A stretch of 64,000 nucleotides of DNA, taken from contig WACJ01000295.1 of assembly GCA_008973525.1 (NCBI GenBank), positions 1-64,000 of the forward strand, in the 5' to 3' direction. A program made the position numbers and the translations under genes. A model generated the notes under the pieces. It saw nothing but the letters and a program-made list of their open reading frames with translations. It was not told where the DNA came from and ran no database searches. Below, piece after piece: positions 1 to 9,238 of this stretch. The first letter of the stretch is position 1; every line of letters begins with the position of its first letter. The stretch is from Stenopsyche tienmushanensis. Its lineage: Eukaryota > Arthropoda > Insecta > Trichoptera > Stenopsychidae.

Positions 1-306
1 TATCTAAATAACTATTTATTCCACACGAGAGAGAGAGAGAGAGAGAGAGAGTTATCTGACTGCAGGAGGGACAACCTCCCGCATTCAAGGCTAACCGACG
101 ACTCCCTCGACTTCCATCTCCTGCGCGTCAATCTCCAAATGGCAACAGTGCACGCGCAAGAAGCGATTGGTCGGTATGCAGGTGCAATGTCTCCGCAGGG
201 CCACAAGAGATGGCGCTGTTAAAATAACACATTGCACCTGAAGAGAGACGGAAGATGTCGCTGTTAATCTAACAAATTAAATCTGCTCATATTACCAGCG
301 CTATTT
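1..306 (-). mobile_element. LTR-A fragment (Gypsy-type LTR), cut by window start
   Basis: Read on the minus strand this is the 5' and middle part of the LTR-A family. It aligns by eye with 17255-17641, 38937-39181 and the complete solo LTR at 33038-33505. Shared blocks are the AACACATTGCACCTGAAGAG segment, the CACGCGCAAGAAGCGAT segment and the CTGCAGGAGGGACAACCTCC block. The GA run at 25-51 is the family's own CT-rich tract (minus strand) beside an AATAAA signal, so it is not an independent satellite. The U3 start (GGGCGATTATCATCCCC in other copies) is missing at the right edge. Reading frames here are incidental. Confidence 0.8.
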
Positions 307-1375
307 CAGAGTAGAACCTAAATAAGCTTTGATGTTGATTGAACTGAGACCTTTCAAATAAAATTATATTGTATCACACAACGATGACCAATTTAAAAAC
401 AACAACCGCCATTTATACGTCAGGTCGGCTACATCTGGGACCAACCTCAGACATAAATTTAAATAAAGCAATTCTGATTTTTTTAAGTGTCGTTTGAGAT
501 ATCGCTTTTGGAATTTTGATGAAGTTTTGTACAAAAAAAAAAAAACCAAAAAACGTGTACTCATCCAATTAGGCGCCGTCTGCGAAGATTTACTGTAACA
601 GTTTTGTAGCGATGAGATTGACATTTTTATCTGAGATTCATAATTAAGTTTATAAAGAGCTAATTTACATAAAAGAGGTTTTCTGAGAAACGGATAATAG
701 ACGTATGCTCGATGGAGGGAACGTCTTTTCTTTGTTTTAACCGAAAAATAAAGCAATATCTGATTAAATTTCAATTAAAGCCCTAAGCGCACGTTGAAAT
801 GAAACACCCGACATACAAAATAATTTAAAATTACATGCTTCTCTAGCAGATGAAATTCAATCATTTTAAACATAGTGTTTTAATAATAATTTATGACCTG
901 AGCTGGTCGTTCATCATTATATGGTCACTAAGTGCTTCAAATGATTGATGGGTTCTTGTATTAAATAAATCTGATCATATTGTGAAGTAAAGCATAAATA
1001 TTTTGATGCTTTTGAACTGTTTTGTTTGCTGATAAGATCTTGTGCTACTTGACTTTCTTGAAGTTTTTGAACATTAAAGTTGAAGTTTGGAAAAAAATAA
1101 ATATGGATGTTACTTTTTTATTTAGCAAGCGCTTTACTAACCATTTGATTAGTGAGTTAATTTTAAATTGAATTAAACATAGACGCACAAATCCATTTTT
1201 CTTTCAGGACCGCGCAGCGTAAGTCACGCTTGTATATCAATAAATGAACCTTAACACCGTTGATATCGAAAAAAAATCGTTTGTTTTTTCGCGTAAACAT
1301 AAACAATGTGCATTATTAACAAATTAATATTATTAAAATAAAGCGCTATAGATTGCAATATTTAAAAATATTAAA
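307..1375. other. AT-rich intergenic stretch, no gene seen
   Basis: No convincing coding sequence. A 136-codon minus-strand frame at 364-774 is rich in K, L, F, Y and S, as expected by chance in AT-rich DNA, and shows no recognisable motif. A 13-A run lies near 533-545. Positions 420-448 share about 25 bases with 6201-6226 (TCAGGTCGGCTACNTCTGGG), the only internal repeat seen in this stretch. Confidence 0.5.
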
Positions 1376-1480
1376 GACGTATATGGGTATCTTTACAGCA
1401 CGACTAACCTTCGCACTCAATGTGTGAGAATAATCTTTCTCTACCATTCGAGTCCGAATGCATAGAATTGCTTGCATTTA
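1280..1480 (+). repeat. Repeat family D, copy 1
   Basis: The stretch carrying GCGTAAACATA, then TCTTTACAGCACGA, then ATTCGAGTCCGAATGCA matches 18118-18262 and 20912-20990 (+), and 3447-3577 (-). Members share blocks in the same order but are strongly diverged. No inverted ends or coding motif are evident. It is an old dispersed repeat of unknown class. Confidence 0.5.
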
Positions 1481-2183
1481 AAACTTAATGCATACAAAAT
1501 TAAACTACCCATATTCTTTCCTGCTCTATTCAGAGATGTCACTAGTGGAAAAAATTTAAGAATTTGAAACCAAAATTAAAATATGAGGTTTGCGGCTATA
1601 GACGCGTATGGCCTGTGGAATGGATTTTAGGTCGTGTTTATGGACACTTGTTGTACTTAATTCGTTAAATATGCAAAAAATAATATTAACGAAAAATTAA
1701 ATTAAAAATGGTATTTTTAAAGGAATACATGGTTAATCTGTATTTTGTAACAAACAATGCTCTATTTTGAATTTTTATTTTCTGAATAACCCTTGGGATT
1801 TTTTGTATTCTAAAAATTTCATTTTAAGAATAATATTTAGAAGAAGAATTAATTTATTCTGTATTAAAAAGGGCAGTGAATTACTACTTTTGTTTTTTGC
1901 TTTGTAATGAAAATGACTGATTTGTAATAAAAACTAAAATGTAGTCATGGAGTCTACAATTTAAAAAATCATATTCTGATGATTTTAGTTAAATTCGACC
2001 ATACACTATTGATAACATGCTTAAAAATGCTTAGTGTTTCGTATAAAAATACAATATAATCCATATATTTATATCCATAATGGATTTTGGGCGATCCGGT
2101 CTTTTTCTGTCCTTCAAAGTTTAAGTATCCAATTGTCTTCGGCTGAAGTTAACTATTAGATAGATTGGATGCAGCATTGCATC
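1481..2183. other. AT-rich stretch, nothing recognised
   Basis: Homopolymer-rich AT sequence with no open frame of note, no repeat shared with the rest of the window that I could see, and no RNA gene signature. Confidence 0.5.
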
Positions 2184-2492
2184 TGTAGTATGGACGAATT
2201 ATCATCCCCATGCAATAGCGCTGTTAATCTGGATAGATTTAATTCACCAGATTAACAACGACATCTTCCGTCTCTCTCTAGACGCAATGTGTTATTTTTA
2301 ACAGCGCCATCTTCTGTGGCGCTGCGAGCAAAAAGCGTCTATAAAAAACGACAAGATCGCTTCTTGTGTGTGCACCGGTTGGGTGGCAATGCGTAGAAAG
2401 CGGGAAGAGTCGTCGGATAGCCTTGACTGCCGAAGGACGTCCTTCCCGCAGCCAAATCTCTTTCTCGTATATAATAAAGAGATTATCGAAGC
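2184..2492 (+). mobile_element. LTR-A fragment, 5' two-thirds
   Basis: It starts with TGTAGTATGGACGAATTATC, matching the TGTAGCGTGGGCGATTA start of other copies. It continues through the ACAGCGACATCTTCCGTCTC block, the GCACCGGTTGGGTGGCAATG block and the CTGCCGAAGGACGTCC block. An AATAAA signal is at 2473-2478. The 3' third, which ends in TTACA in other copies, is absent, so the copy is truncated after its polyadenylation signal. Confidence 0.8.
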
Positions 2493-2655
2493 AGTTAAAA
2501 TAGCAATTAAAATAATTTACGTCACATGGAAGTCTTTAACCTTTTAAAGATGTAAGACACACGAGTTGTGTCTGAATTCCAGTGATTCAGAAAGAGCATT
2601 CTTACACGTTAAACAGAGCCGTAACAAGGGTGGCAAATATCTAACATGCGCCCCC

Positions 2656-2845
2656 CGAATGCTGTATTGCCGCACATTGCCTGAAAATTTGGACATGGAA
2701 AAGCTGTGCGCAAGATGGTTGTCGCGTTAGCTCACAATGGAACAAAAACAGCCTACTAATGATTTTTCAATCGAGTGTTTGACGATGTTTCAGTTTTTGC
2801 ATCAATTTAGGATGAAACATCACTTCATATCTGAGACAAAGGAAC
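2656..2845 (+). pseudogene. mariner transposase fragment (N-terminal half)
   Basis: With one frameshift the plus strand reads ENLDMEKLCARWLSR, a stop, LTMEQKQPTNDFSIECLTMF and HFISETKEHGD. This is the linker between the helix-turn-helix and the first catalytic block of mariner transposases (family pattern ENLDMRKLCARWVPRLLT). The same segment occurs in the pieces at 27028-27445 and 42995-43262. The frameshift near 2665, the in-frame TAG and loss of both ends show it is dead. What follows from about 2880 does not match mariner. Confidence 0.8.
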
Positions 2846-2965
2846 ATGGTGACCCTCCACTGACCCGAGCTAATTATTGGAATTTAATATCCATGTCCGC
2901 AAATAATCGCTCATTCTCAAAATTAGAGTGGCCAGATCTATCCAGATTTTATAACTTTAAACTAA

Positions 2966-3150
2966 AAGGCTTTCGTGATCATGAAAGATCCCAGACATGC
3001 ATTTATCCCTGAAAATGCCGCAAAAAGCCTTAAAAGAGAATTGAGTGGCCACAAGGTCTGTGTATCTAAGCGGTCCGCTTTTCGGACCGCTGACATGACG
3101 AATGGATGCCTCGCGATCGAACGCCATACCTGAACATGTCTACAAAATGA
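2966..3150 (+). repeat. Repeat family C (hairpin repeat), copy 1
   Basis: The segment runs from TTCGTGATCATGAAAGATCC to beyond a perfect hairpin, AGCGGTCCG-CTTTT-CGGACCGCT at 3069-3091. Related copies are at 5084-5290 (-), 5884-6090 (-) and 43520-43690 (+). In one frame the block before and across the hairpin reads SGHKVCVSKRSAFRTAD, and the other copies give SGHKVCVPKRSAFRTAE and KVCVPNRSAFQIAD. The repeat may therefore descend from a coding sequence, which I do not recognise. Confidence 0.6.
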
Positions 3151-3446
3151 ACTCTCATTATAAAACGAAGTTGTTCGATGATGACTTATCGGATGAGTTG
3201 CTTAGATTTTACAATTGGTTGAAAATGTTGTCTTCTTATTTCGAGCTGGATCGGCCCATTGTTTAAGCGATAACGAAGAAAAGAGGGATTAGACAACTTA
3301 GTAAATATTATAAAAACGGACAGAGTCAATCAGTGTTGATTCATGTAAAGTAGAATGGTTAAGGAAAATAAAAACCAATTGTGATTGTGAATGGAAGACA
3401 AAGACGGAGAGAGTATCTTGCGTACATCGTATGATTTTATAATTCG

Positions 3447-3577
3447 TTAACCCAAATTTATCGACTAATAATGATATAATTAATTGATTTCAAGTGTATT
3501 TATAGTGTATTGTTTATGTTTACGCAAAGCCATGACCGAGTATTGTGTGCTATCGACAGTGTTTATTTATTTATATA
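3447..3577 (-). repeat. Repeat family D, copy 2 (inverted)
   Basis: The reverse complement matches 18118-18240: blocks TAAATAAATAAACACTGTCG, TTTGCGTAAACATA and TCATTATTAGTCGATAAATT occur in the same order. An ORF at 3484-3666 crosses the repeat but is not conserved between copies. Class unknown. Confidence 0.6.
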
Positions 3578-3579
3578 CA

Positions 3580-5083
3580 AGCTTCATACACGCTGCGACG
3601 GTCCTGACAGATAAGTGGATTTTTACGGATGATATGAAGCGGCGGACATACAAATATAGCATCTAAGTTTATGATGATTTAAAATTAGCTCACTGCTCAA
3701 AGGATATAAATGATATTTATTTGAAAAATCGTTTTACTCCTTGGATATGGTACACGTGTATATTGACGAAAGCACACAAAAGAGGAGTCAATGCAAGAAG
3801 CATACATGTGGTGGGTAGTATTTTGTGTTGTGGATAAAAATGGAGCAGCGGAAAATGAGACTGTATCCGCTCATACGAAATAAAACTGGACGAATTTATG
3901 GGATTCCCTTTTGTTTGGGAAAAACAGCCCGGGCGACACAGTGGCATGGCAGATCACACCGGCTGCATGAATCATTCCATTTTGATTCGCATTAATACTC
4001 TTTGTTTCACACTGCGAAAAATATGCGTTTCGATTTACGTCGCCCTGCGTATGCTGGGATGAAGCGGGGTGTAAACTCGAATTTACGTCCTTTTGTTTCA
4101 CCGATGCGGGGCGCCCCCGAAAGGTGAATAAACGTCGCGCAAGTGATGCATGGCCGGCTTTAATTGCAAAGTTGAAATTGCATCACGGAACAAACGTTGA
4201 TGTCAATTATCTCGTTGAATTGTTAAAGTCGATGTCCACGTGGCCACGCTTCGCTTTGATGTCACGTGTTCATTAGTGCTAATCAAATCCACGTCAACTC
4301 TAGAAATTATTGCGACGGAATGCTGCAAATTAACACATCAACACTTCAAATCAACCACGAATCAGCTCACTGATAAATATGAACAATACCTATCTATAAA
4401 CTACATGTGTAATATATGCGAAAATAATCAAATCTGGTAGTAATTTAATTAGTTTCTTTTCAGTGATGAAACGCACAAATATGTGCGCGCGGTATTCATA
4501 AGGTTAAAATATAATTTTCATTGATAAAAACTGTATAATAATACTTGATTATTAAAAAATATTTGAAATATTAAAAAATACGTAATTCTTTTGAGTTTCT
4601 TCTTTTTTTTTGCAATATCGAAATATTTAATTTTAAAAAAATAATTTACTTATCTCATTTATCAGAAAGTCGAAAATTATTAAACGAAAGTGTTTTATGG
4701 TCGTGCATTATACAGTTCTAAGAATTTGCAATGTCGAAATAATGTTTAAAAGTCAGTCATAAAACAATTTATCGATGATTGTGTGTCATTTATGTTTCGT
4801 GTTTTATGGTTTTTTATTAAACGGTCGAAAAGTGTCGTTTATAATAAAATTTTGAATGATATAAATTTGGTCTTTTGATTGTCAATATTGCAATGGTTGT
4901 TTGATATTTAGGCTCAAACTCTTTGAGCCATTTGCCAGTATGAATTCATGATGATTATAATAATTTAAGATCTGGATTGAGCATCAGGAAATGATGCTCA
5001 ACCTTAGATCACTAATCATTAGTCTCACAGACTACAAACCTTACTAAATAAATTAATTAATGATCAACGAGTACTCGACTAAT
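3580..5083. other. Low-repeat stretch with two hairpins
   Basis: No gene seen. Overlapping minus-strand frames at 3717-3947 and 3871-4101 lie in a slightly GC-richer pocket but show no motif and no conserved partner. Two perfect hairpins sit close together: GGCTCAAA-CTC-TTTGAGCC at 4911-4929, and TTGAGCATCA-GGAAA-TGATGCTCAA at 4977-5001. The second stem extends outward through GATCTGG/CCTTAGATC with a bulge. Everything else is AT-rich filler. Confidence 0.5.
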
Positions 5084-5290
5084 CGCGGTCCGCGGTCAGC
5101 AGTCTGAAATGCGGACCGGTTGGACACACAAACCTTGTAGCCTCATATTTTAGGGCATTTAAGGTTTTTTGCGTTGGCTGTAGGAAAAAATAAATCGCCT
5201 AGACTTTCTATGATCACGGAAACACCCTAAAGAGGCTAATTTACATAGATAGCTCGCGCCAAATGAGGTCGCGAGCGAGACTGGACTTCC
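5084..5290 (-). repeat. Repeat family C, copy 2
   Basis: The reverse complement carries CGCGACCTCATTTGG, GTGATCATAGAAAGTC, AAGGTTTGTGTGTCC and GGTCCGCATTTCAGACTGC in the order seen in copies 1 and 3. The central hairpin has decayed. The corresponding frame reads GYKVCVSNRSAFQTAD after a stop codon. Confidence 0.55.
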
Positions 5291-5359
5291 CCTCACGCAT
5301 AAAACGTATACATTCATATGTTTCGCTTATTTATTTTATACTTGCAAACATCTGATAAA

Positions 5360-5640
5360 TATTTCAATGCCATTAGCGCTTAATAATTATTTGAAAAGAT
5401 CCAAAAACATATCAAGGAACGACTTAACTACTGTATTGCGCGCGCATCCTTTCTCTCACCGTTCTTACAGCTTAAAATTAATTTCACCAGATCAATATGC
5501 GCCAAAATGGTGCATCCATACAATACTTGAACTACGCCTATGTTATTGCCGCAAGTGTAAACAATAAGTTGACTAAGTTTTATCGCAATCTGATGAAAGT
5601 TATGGAAGCGCATTTTATGCGAACAAACAGATAATAATTT
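5360..5640 (-). repeat. Helitron-like repeat, single unit plus inner segment
   Basis: The minus strand carries TTATCTGTTTGTTCGCAT, CTTTCATCAGATTGCGATAA, AACTTATTGTTTACACTTGC, then TGCACCATTTTGGCGCATAT and TGATCTGGTGAAAT. The same order occurs at 48377-48580 and in diverged form at 30530-30745, 44590-44800 and 51845-52060. An opening of AT-rich sequence plus TTTGTTTGTCCG resembles arthropod Helitron 5' ends, but no Rep/helicase coding sequence or 3' hairpin was found. Confidence 0.45.
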
Positions 5641-5883
5641 TAATTTACAAAAAATCAGGTTTTGCATATTGCTGTGCACTTTTGTTGAGCGGGCTGGCAT
5701 GATCCCGAATAGCGAGACCAATAAACAACTCTGGTCTGTGAAGGGTGCTCATGTTCCTTACAGGGCACGGGTGGTTTAGGGCTTCACTTTTCAGGTTTGG
5801 GCTTTCTCCGATCTCGCAGTGTCATGTGAAGATCTATTTATGGGTGCATATCATGTTCTCTAGAAGCGTTCTGGCATGGCATC

Positions 5884-6090
5884 ATACGGCGAGGCGCTAA
5901 TTTGTCTTTTCAGCGGTTCGAAAAGCGGACCGTTTGGGCACACAGACTTTGTGACCACTCCGTCCTTGTTTTGATTTATTTTTTGCGGCATTTTCGGTGA
6001 TAAATGCATACTCGGGGCCTTCTATGATCTGTACGATTACGAAAATCCTCACCAGAATGCTAAATGAGGTCGCAAATGCGACTTTTATTT
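5884..6090 (-). repeat. Repeat family C, copy 3
   Basis: The reverse complement gives GGTCGCATTTGCG-like sequence, GTACAGATCATAGAAGGCC, TATGCATTTATCACCGAAAA, AGTGGTCACAAAGTCTGTGT and the hairpin CGGTCCGCTTTTCGAACCG. The conserved frame reads ENAAKNKSKQGRSGHKVCVP, close to ENAAKSLKRELSGHKVCVSK in copy 1. Function unknown. Confidence 0.6.
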
Positions 6091-6979
6091 AATATTTATC
6101 TATCATACTGATTTATTTTATCTTTACATTTTCATGGATTTTTCATTTTCGTGGATTTTCTTCACCATTACTATTGCAAACTCTACCAGATATATGTATA
6201 TCAGGTCGGCTACCTCTGGGACTACCCTCTTATTTAATGTATGGTCATTTATAATTATATAACACAAACTGAAAGAAAATTAATTAATCTAAGATAACAA
6301 GTAGAAAATGTAAATTCTGAGGTTGTTACTTAGGATTTGAATAAATTTAAATAATAATTGTGAGATTCAAAGTGCACGCCAATGGAAAGTTTGGGGAAAG
6401 TCTCAGAAGAGTATTTGACTCGATCAGATTAGAAAGAGTATGTATTAGACATCCGGTAGGAATTTGTCGGATCAACATATCTCTACTCTCTACTTTTCTT
6501 TCTTTCTCTAAAATCAGTGATCGTAAAACATTCACTACCGTTTTCTTCTATTTGTGCTTGTCACTGCGGAATCCTGGCCACGAGCTGACTGCTCACAATT
6601 ATTTTCCAAGATAAAAAGCTCATACGTTACGAAAAAGCTCATAGAACCGAACGAAAATTGAAACACGTCCAAAAAACACATTGAACATGACTCTATGAAG
6701 TTTGTATAGAAGTGCTAAAATTTCCTAGACAAAGTAAATTCAACACACAAAGTTAAGAATTGGATGTTTGTTAAAGGCAGTAGAGCAGCCTGATGAATTG
6801 CATTGCTGCGAATGAAAACAACTCTTCAAGAACTTGATGATATAATAACGGAACAATGATACAGCATCTTGACTTAATTTATAAGTTTTGCTCGCATTCT
6901 TCATTTTATGCACCAGGAATCACATTCTCATCCCAGCTTATATATTTGGTAGAATAAATTCAAAATTATCACCTATATA
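6091..6979. other. AT-rich stretch, nothing recognised
   Basis: Apart from the 26-base block at 6201-6226 shared with 420-448, no repeat, gene or RNA signature was found. Two opposite-strand frames around 6347-6614 overlap each other and look like chance. Confidence 0.5.
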
Positions 6980-7373
6980 TGAGGGCGATTCAAATATAAA
7001 CCGAAATTTTGCTGTACAAATCAATTTCTGTCTAGTAATTGAAGAAAGAAGGCAATAAGTAGAATTTCATGTTGCGCAACACTTAACTATTCATTTAATC
7101 GTAATTGGGAATATTTGAGGCACAGTTCGAAGATCCAAGTGTTTGAGCTTAACAAGGTCTGAAAGTCGAGAAACAGCCAGCTGTTAGTTGATGTTAAGGT
7201 TGCTTAAATGAAAAGGAAAAATTACGCGTTGCGCAACAGATGATGTCACTTATCGCCTTCTTTCTTCAGTGGAAGCATCAATTAGTTTCCAATAGAGTAA
7301 ATATATTTTTATATTTATATATCACCGATAAATTTGTACAGAAAAATTCCGGTCTATATTTGAATCGCCCTCG
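6980..7373. mobile_element. Palindromic MITE with mariner-type ends, TA flanks
   Basis: The left end GAGGGCGATTCAAATATAAA and the right end (reverse complement CGAGGGCGATTCAAATATAG) form long inverted repeats. The match continues inward through ATTTTGCTGTACAAAT, GAAGAAAGAAGGC and GTTGCGCAAC, so each arm exceeds 120 bases with gaps. TA dinucleotides flank both ends (6978-6979 and 7374-7375), the mariner/Tc1 target. Both arms match the single ends at 15885-16140 and 63559-63760, so the element seems built of two copies of one end of a larger mariner. It has no coding capacity. Confidence 0.8.
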
Positions 7374-7788
7374 TATCACGACACATTTACACATGGACAA
7401 AGATCCAACCGAGCAGCATCAGAACGGCTGCGAAAGTCTCGAGGAGATAAAATACGACTCGAGAATTTTACATAATTAGACTATATAATTGACTTTTAAA
7501 ACTTAAGCGTTAGCGCAAAATTAATTAGCGAATACAAAAGCACAAAATTCGTGGAAAATGTCGAAATATTTTTATAATTCCTGCGAAAAATTTCCTTTGA
7601 ACGAATGTCTGTTTAATCAAATTCGCTTTGAGCTTTTTAAACTATTGTCCAATTTAGAGTGTCAAATATTCAATTTATTGCTAAGCGGACTGCTGAATTT
7701 CCTCGCTCGAAAAAATCTTAATTCCTGGGAAAAATGATTTTGTACATTGTTTTTAACGGAAATTGTAAGCCAAAAATTGTGCTGTGCG
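7374..7788. other. AT-rich stretch, nothing recognised
   Basis: No repeat or coding motif seen. Confidence 0.45.
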
Positions 7789-7989
7789 TTGTGTAATATA
7801 TAATAAAATGGGCTTGCTATTGGTGTACTATATATACATAGAGACACGCAGTAGATGCGGCGCGACGCATGCGCGTTGCGTAACTATGATGTATGTGATA
7901 GACATAAAGACACTATAAACGATTCTCCCTCTCTTTCCGACCAACGCTTAGTGTTTCACTTTTTGTGACGTTCAAGCCAATTTGCCCTA
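7789..7989 (+). repeat. Repeat family E, copy 1
   Basis: GTTGTGTAATATATAATAAA, GGCTTGCTATTGGTG, GCGACGCATGCGCGT and GTTCAAGCCAATTTGCCC occur in this order. The same blocks are at 44307-44415 (+), and partly at 48648-48790 (-). In the other two places the family lies beside Helitron-like repeats, so it may be an inner part of that element. Confidence 0.5.
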
Positions 7990-8602
7990 ATGCGCCTAAT
8001 TTTTTTTTTGATCTGCTCACCCAAGAGAGACAGGCGATCCAAAAATCATAATGGCGGTGTGGCAGTTTCGACGGGGCAGCTCCACAAAAGGTCGGTAGGC
8101 ATACGGACTTATCACAGATCTGGAAGATTGGAGTAGAAGGAAACGTAATCAGCTCTGTTGCCACCTGACCCAAGTCCAAAATGGACATGGCTGCTTCGTT
8201 AGCTACTTTAATAAACACACACGGCATTCGTCTGTTCAGCATGGAGCGTTGAAAAGGATACTCTACGTAAGGAGCTGGAAGAAAATACGCTCTCACCTGA
8301 AAATATGATTCCTTCAATGCTCAAGGATGTTAGGGCATAAAAAGCGTGGTGTAAATACACAAAGTGTGTTATATAGCAGAAATAAGACGCCGAACGTAGG
8401 AGAAGACGATCAATGGAAACATCTCCACCGAGCTGACACCCATGAGCTGAGCTTGACAACAAAAGAGTCCAAGCGGGACACATCGCTGCTACCCTAATTC
8501 AATAGTTAACTAGTACCCGGGTGGTAGCAGAAGAGGAGAGGAGATTTAGTGGGCAGAAATCCCACACTACCACCAGAATGGTGGTAGTGTGGAAAAAAGA
8601 AA
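7990..8602 (+). pseudogene. R1-type LINE, 3' end: RT C-terminus, hairpin and A-rich tail
   Basis: The plus strand, with frameshifts and stops, reads LLTQERQAIQKS, MAVWQFRRGSSTKG, RRKRNQLCCHLTQVQNGHGC, FVSYFNKH and then SVEKDTLRKELEENTLSPEN and MIPSMLKDVRA. These match in order the minus-strand copies at 13464-14700 (LLAYERQAIQKG, QLCYHLTQVL) and 36889-37594 (SIERDILRRN, NMVPSMLTML). This is the C-terminal region of an R1/LOA-like LINE ORF2. The 3' end shows GATTTAGTGGGCAGAAATCC, then a perfect 13-bp stem-loop (8562-8592), then an A-rich tail (8593-8602). Confidence 0.8.
8562..8592 (+). other. Perfect 13-bp stem-loop at LINE 3' end
   Basis: CCACACTACCACC, loop AGAAT, then GGTGGTAGTGTGG pair without a mismatch. 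The structure lies immediately before an A-rich tract at the end of the LINE remnant. 3' stem-loops are known to serve as reverse-transcriptase recognition sites in some LINEs, so the same role is plausible here. Confidence 0.75.
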
Positions 8603-8715
8603 GTTACATTGCTGGGGTTTTGCATTGAAGTCCAGTGTGCGTGGCATACCGGTTGTGGAGCACTGGTCTATATGACTATGCATTTTTAAAGTCAATCAGT
8701 AATTGTAATTGATCC

Positions 8716-9238
8716 TTCTAAACCAGCTTCAGACTAATGCGACTGAGGTTGCGATAAAGGAAGAAGGACAAAGGTTAAAGCTAAATTCAAAGGAATACTA
8801 TCGCGGGTTCACTGGAAACACGAGTCCAACCTCAGTTTGAAGGAGGCCGCAGCAGATGATGGACAGCAGGGGCTAATCCTTCCCCATGGTACTCGTATCG
8901 GTTCGGTCATTCTTAGTACCTAGCCACGGAGACGAGTAGCCGTTCGAACAACCTTAAACTGTTCTCCCCTGTTTGCCTAGGCTGTTGAGGATAGTGGTGA
9001 GCCTTTGACTCAGTCTCCAACAACTACTGTAATCGGCTGTTTCACACACCTCTTTATGGGTGCGCAGCACAGGGTAACTTGCGCTCCCAACTCATGTTAA
9101 CTGGGCTACCATCAAGGCTACTTTCGTATACCTCTATTCCATCTCATTACCCCAAGGGTTCAACCATTACCCACGGGTATAGGAATAGCTCCCCCATTAG
9201 AGTTTTAGGGGTGGGCAGCGTGGAGTTTAACACCCATC
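8716..9238 (+). repeat. R1-type LINE 3' UTR family, copy 1
   Basis: This runs from AACCAGCTTCAGACTA through AGCAGATGATGGACAGCAGG, CTAGCCACGGAGACGAGTAG, CTAGGCTGTTGAGGATAGTG, AATCGGCTGTTTCACACACC and ATTACCCCAAGGG to GTGGGCAGCGTGGAGTTTAA. Copies occur at 33780-34456, 40060-40290, 42500-42990, 57917-59270 and 63953-64000. I assign it to an R1-like 3' UTR because it ends in a TTTTAG-GTGGGCA... ACACCCAC motif pair like the GTTTAGTGGGCAG... ATCCCACAC pair ending the coding copy just upstream. That link is inference. Confidence 0.6.

Noticed and set aside
25..51. GA dinucleotide run as a microsatellite or telomere-like repeat
   Set aside because: The same run sits at the same place in other LTR-A copies (17390, 38967, 40441), so it is part of the LTR.
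364..774. 136-codon minus-strand ORF as a gene
   Set aside because: Composition is dominated by L, K, F, Y and S from AT-rich DNA, with no motif and no conserved partner.
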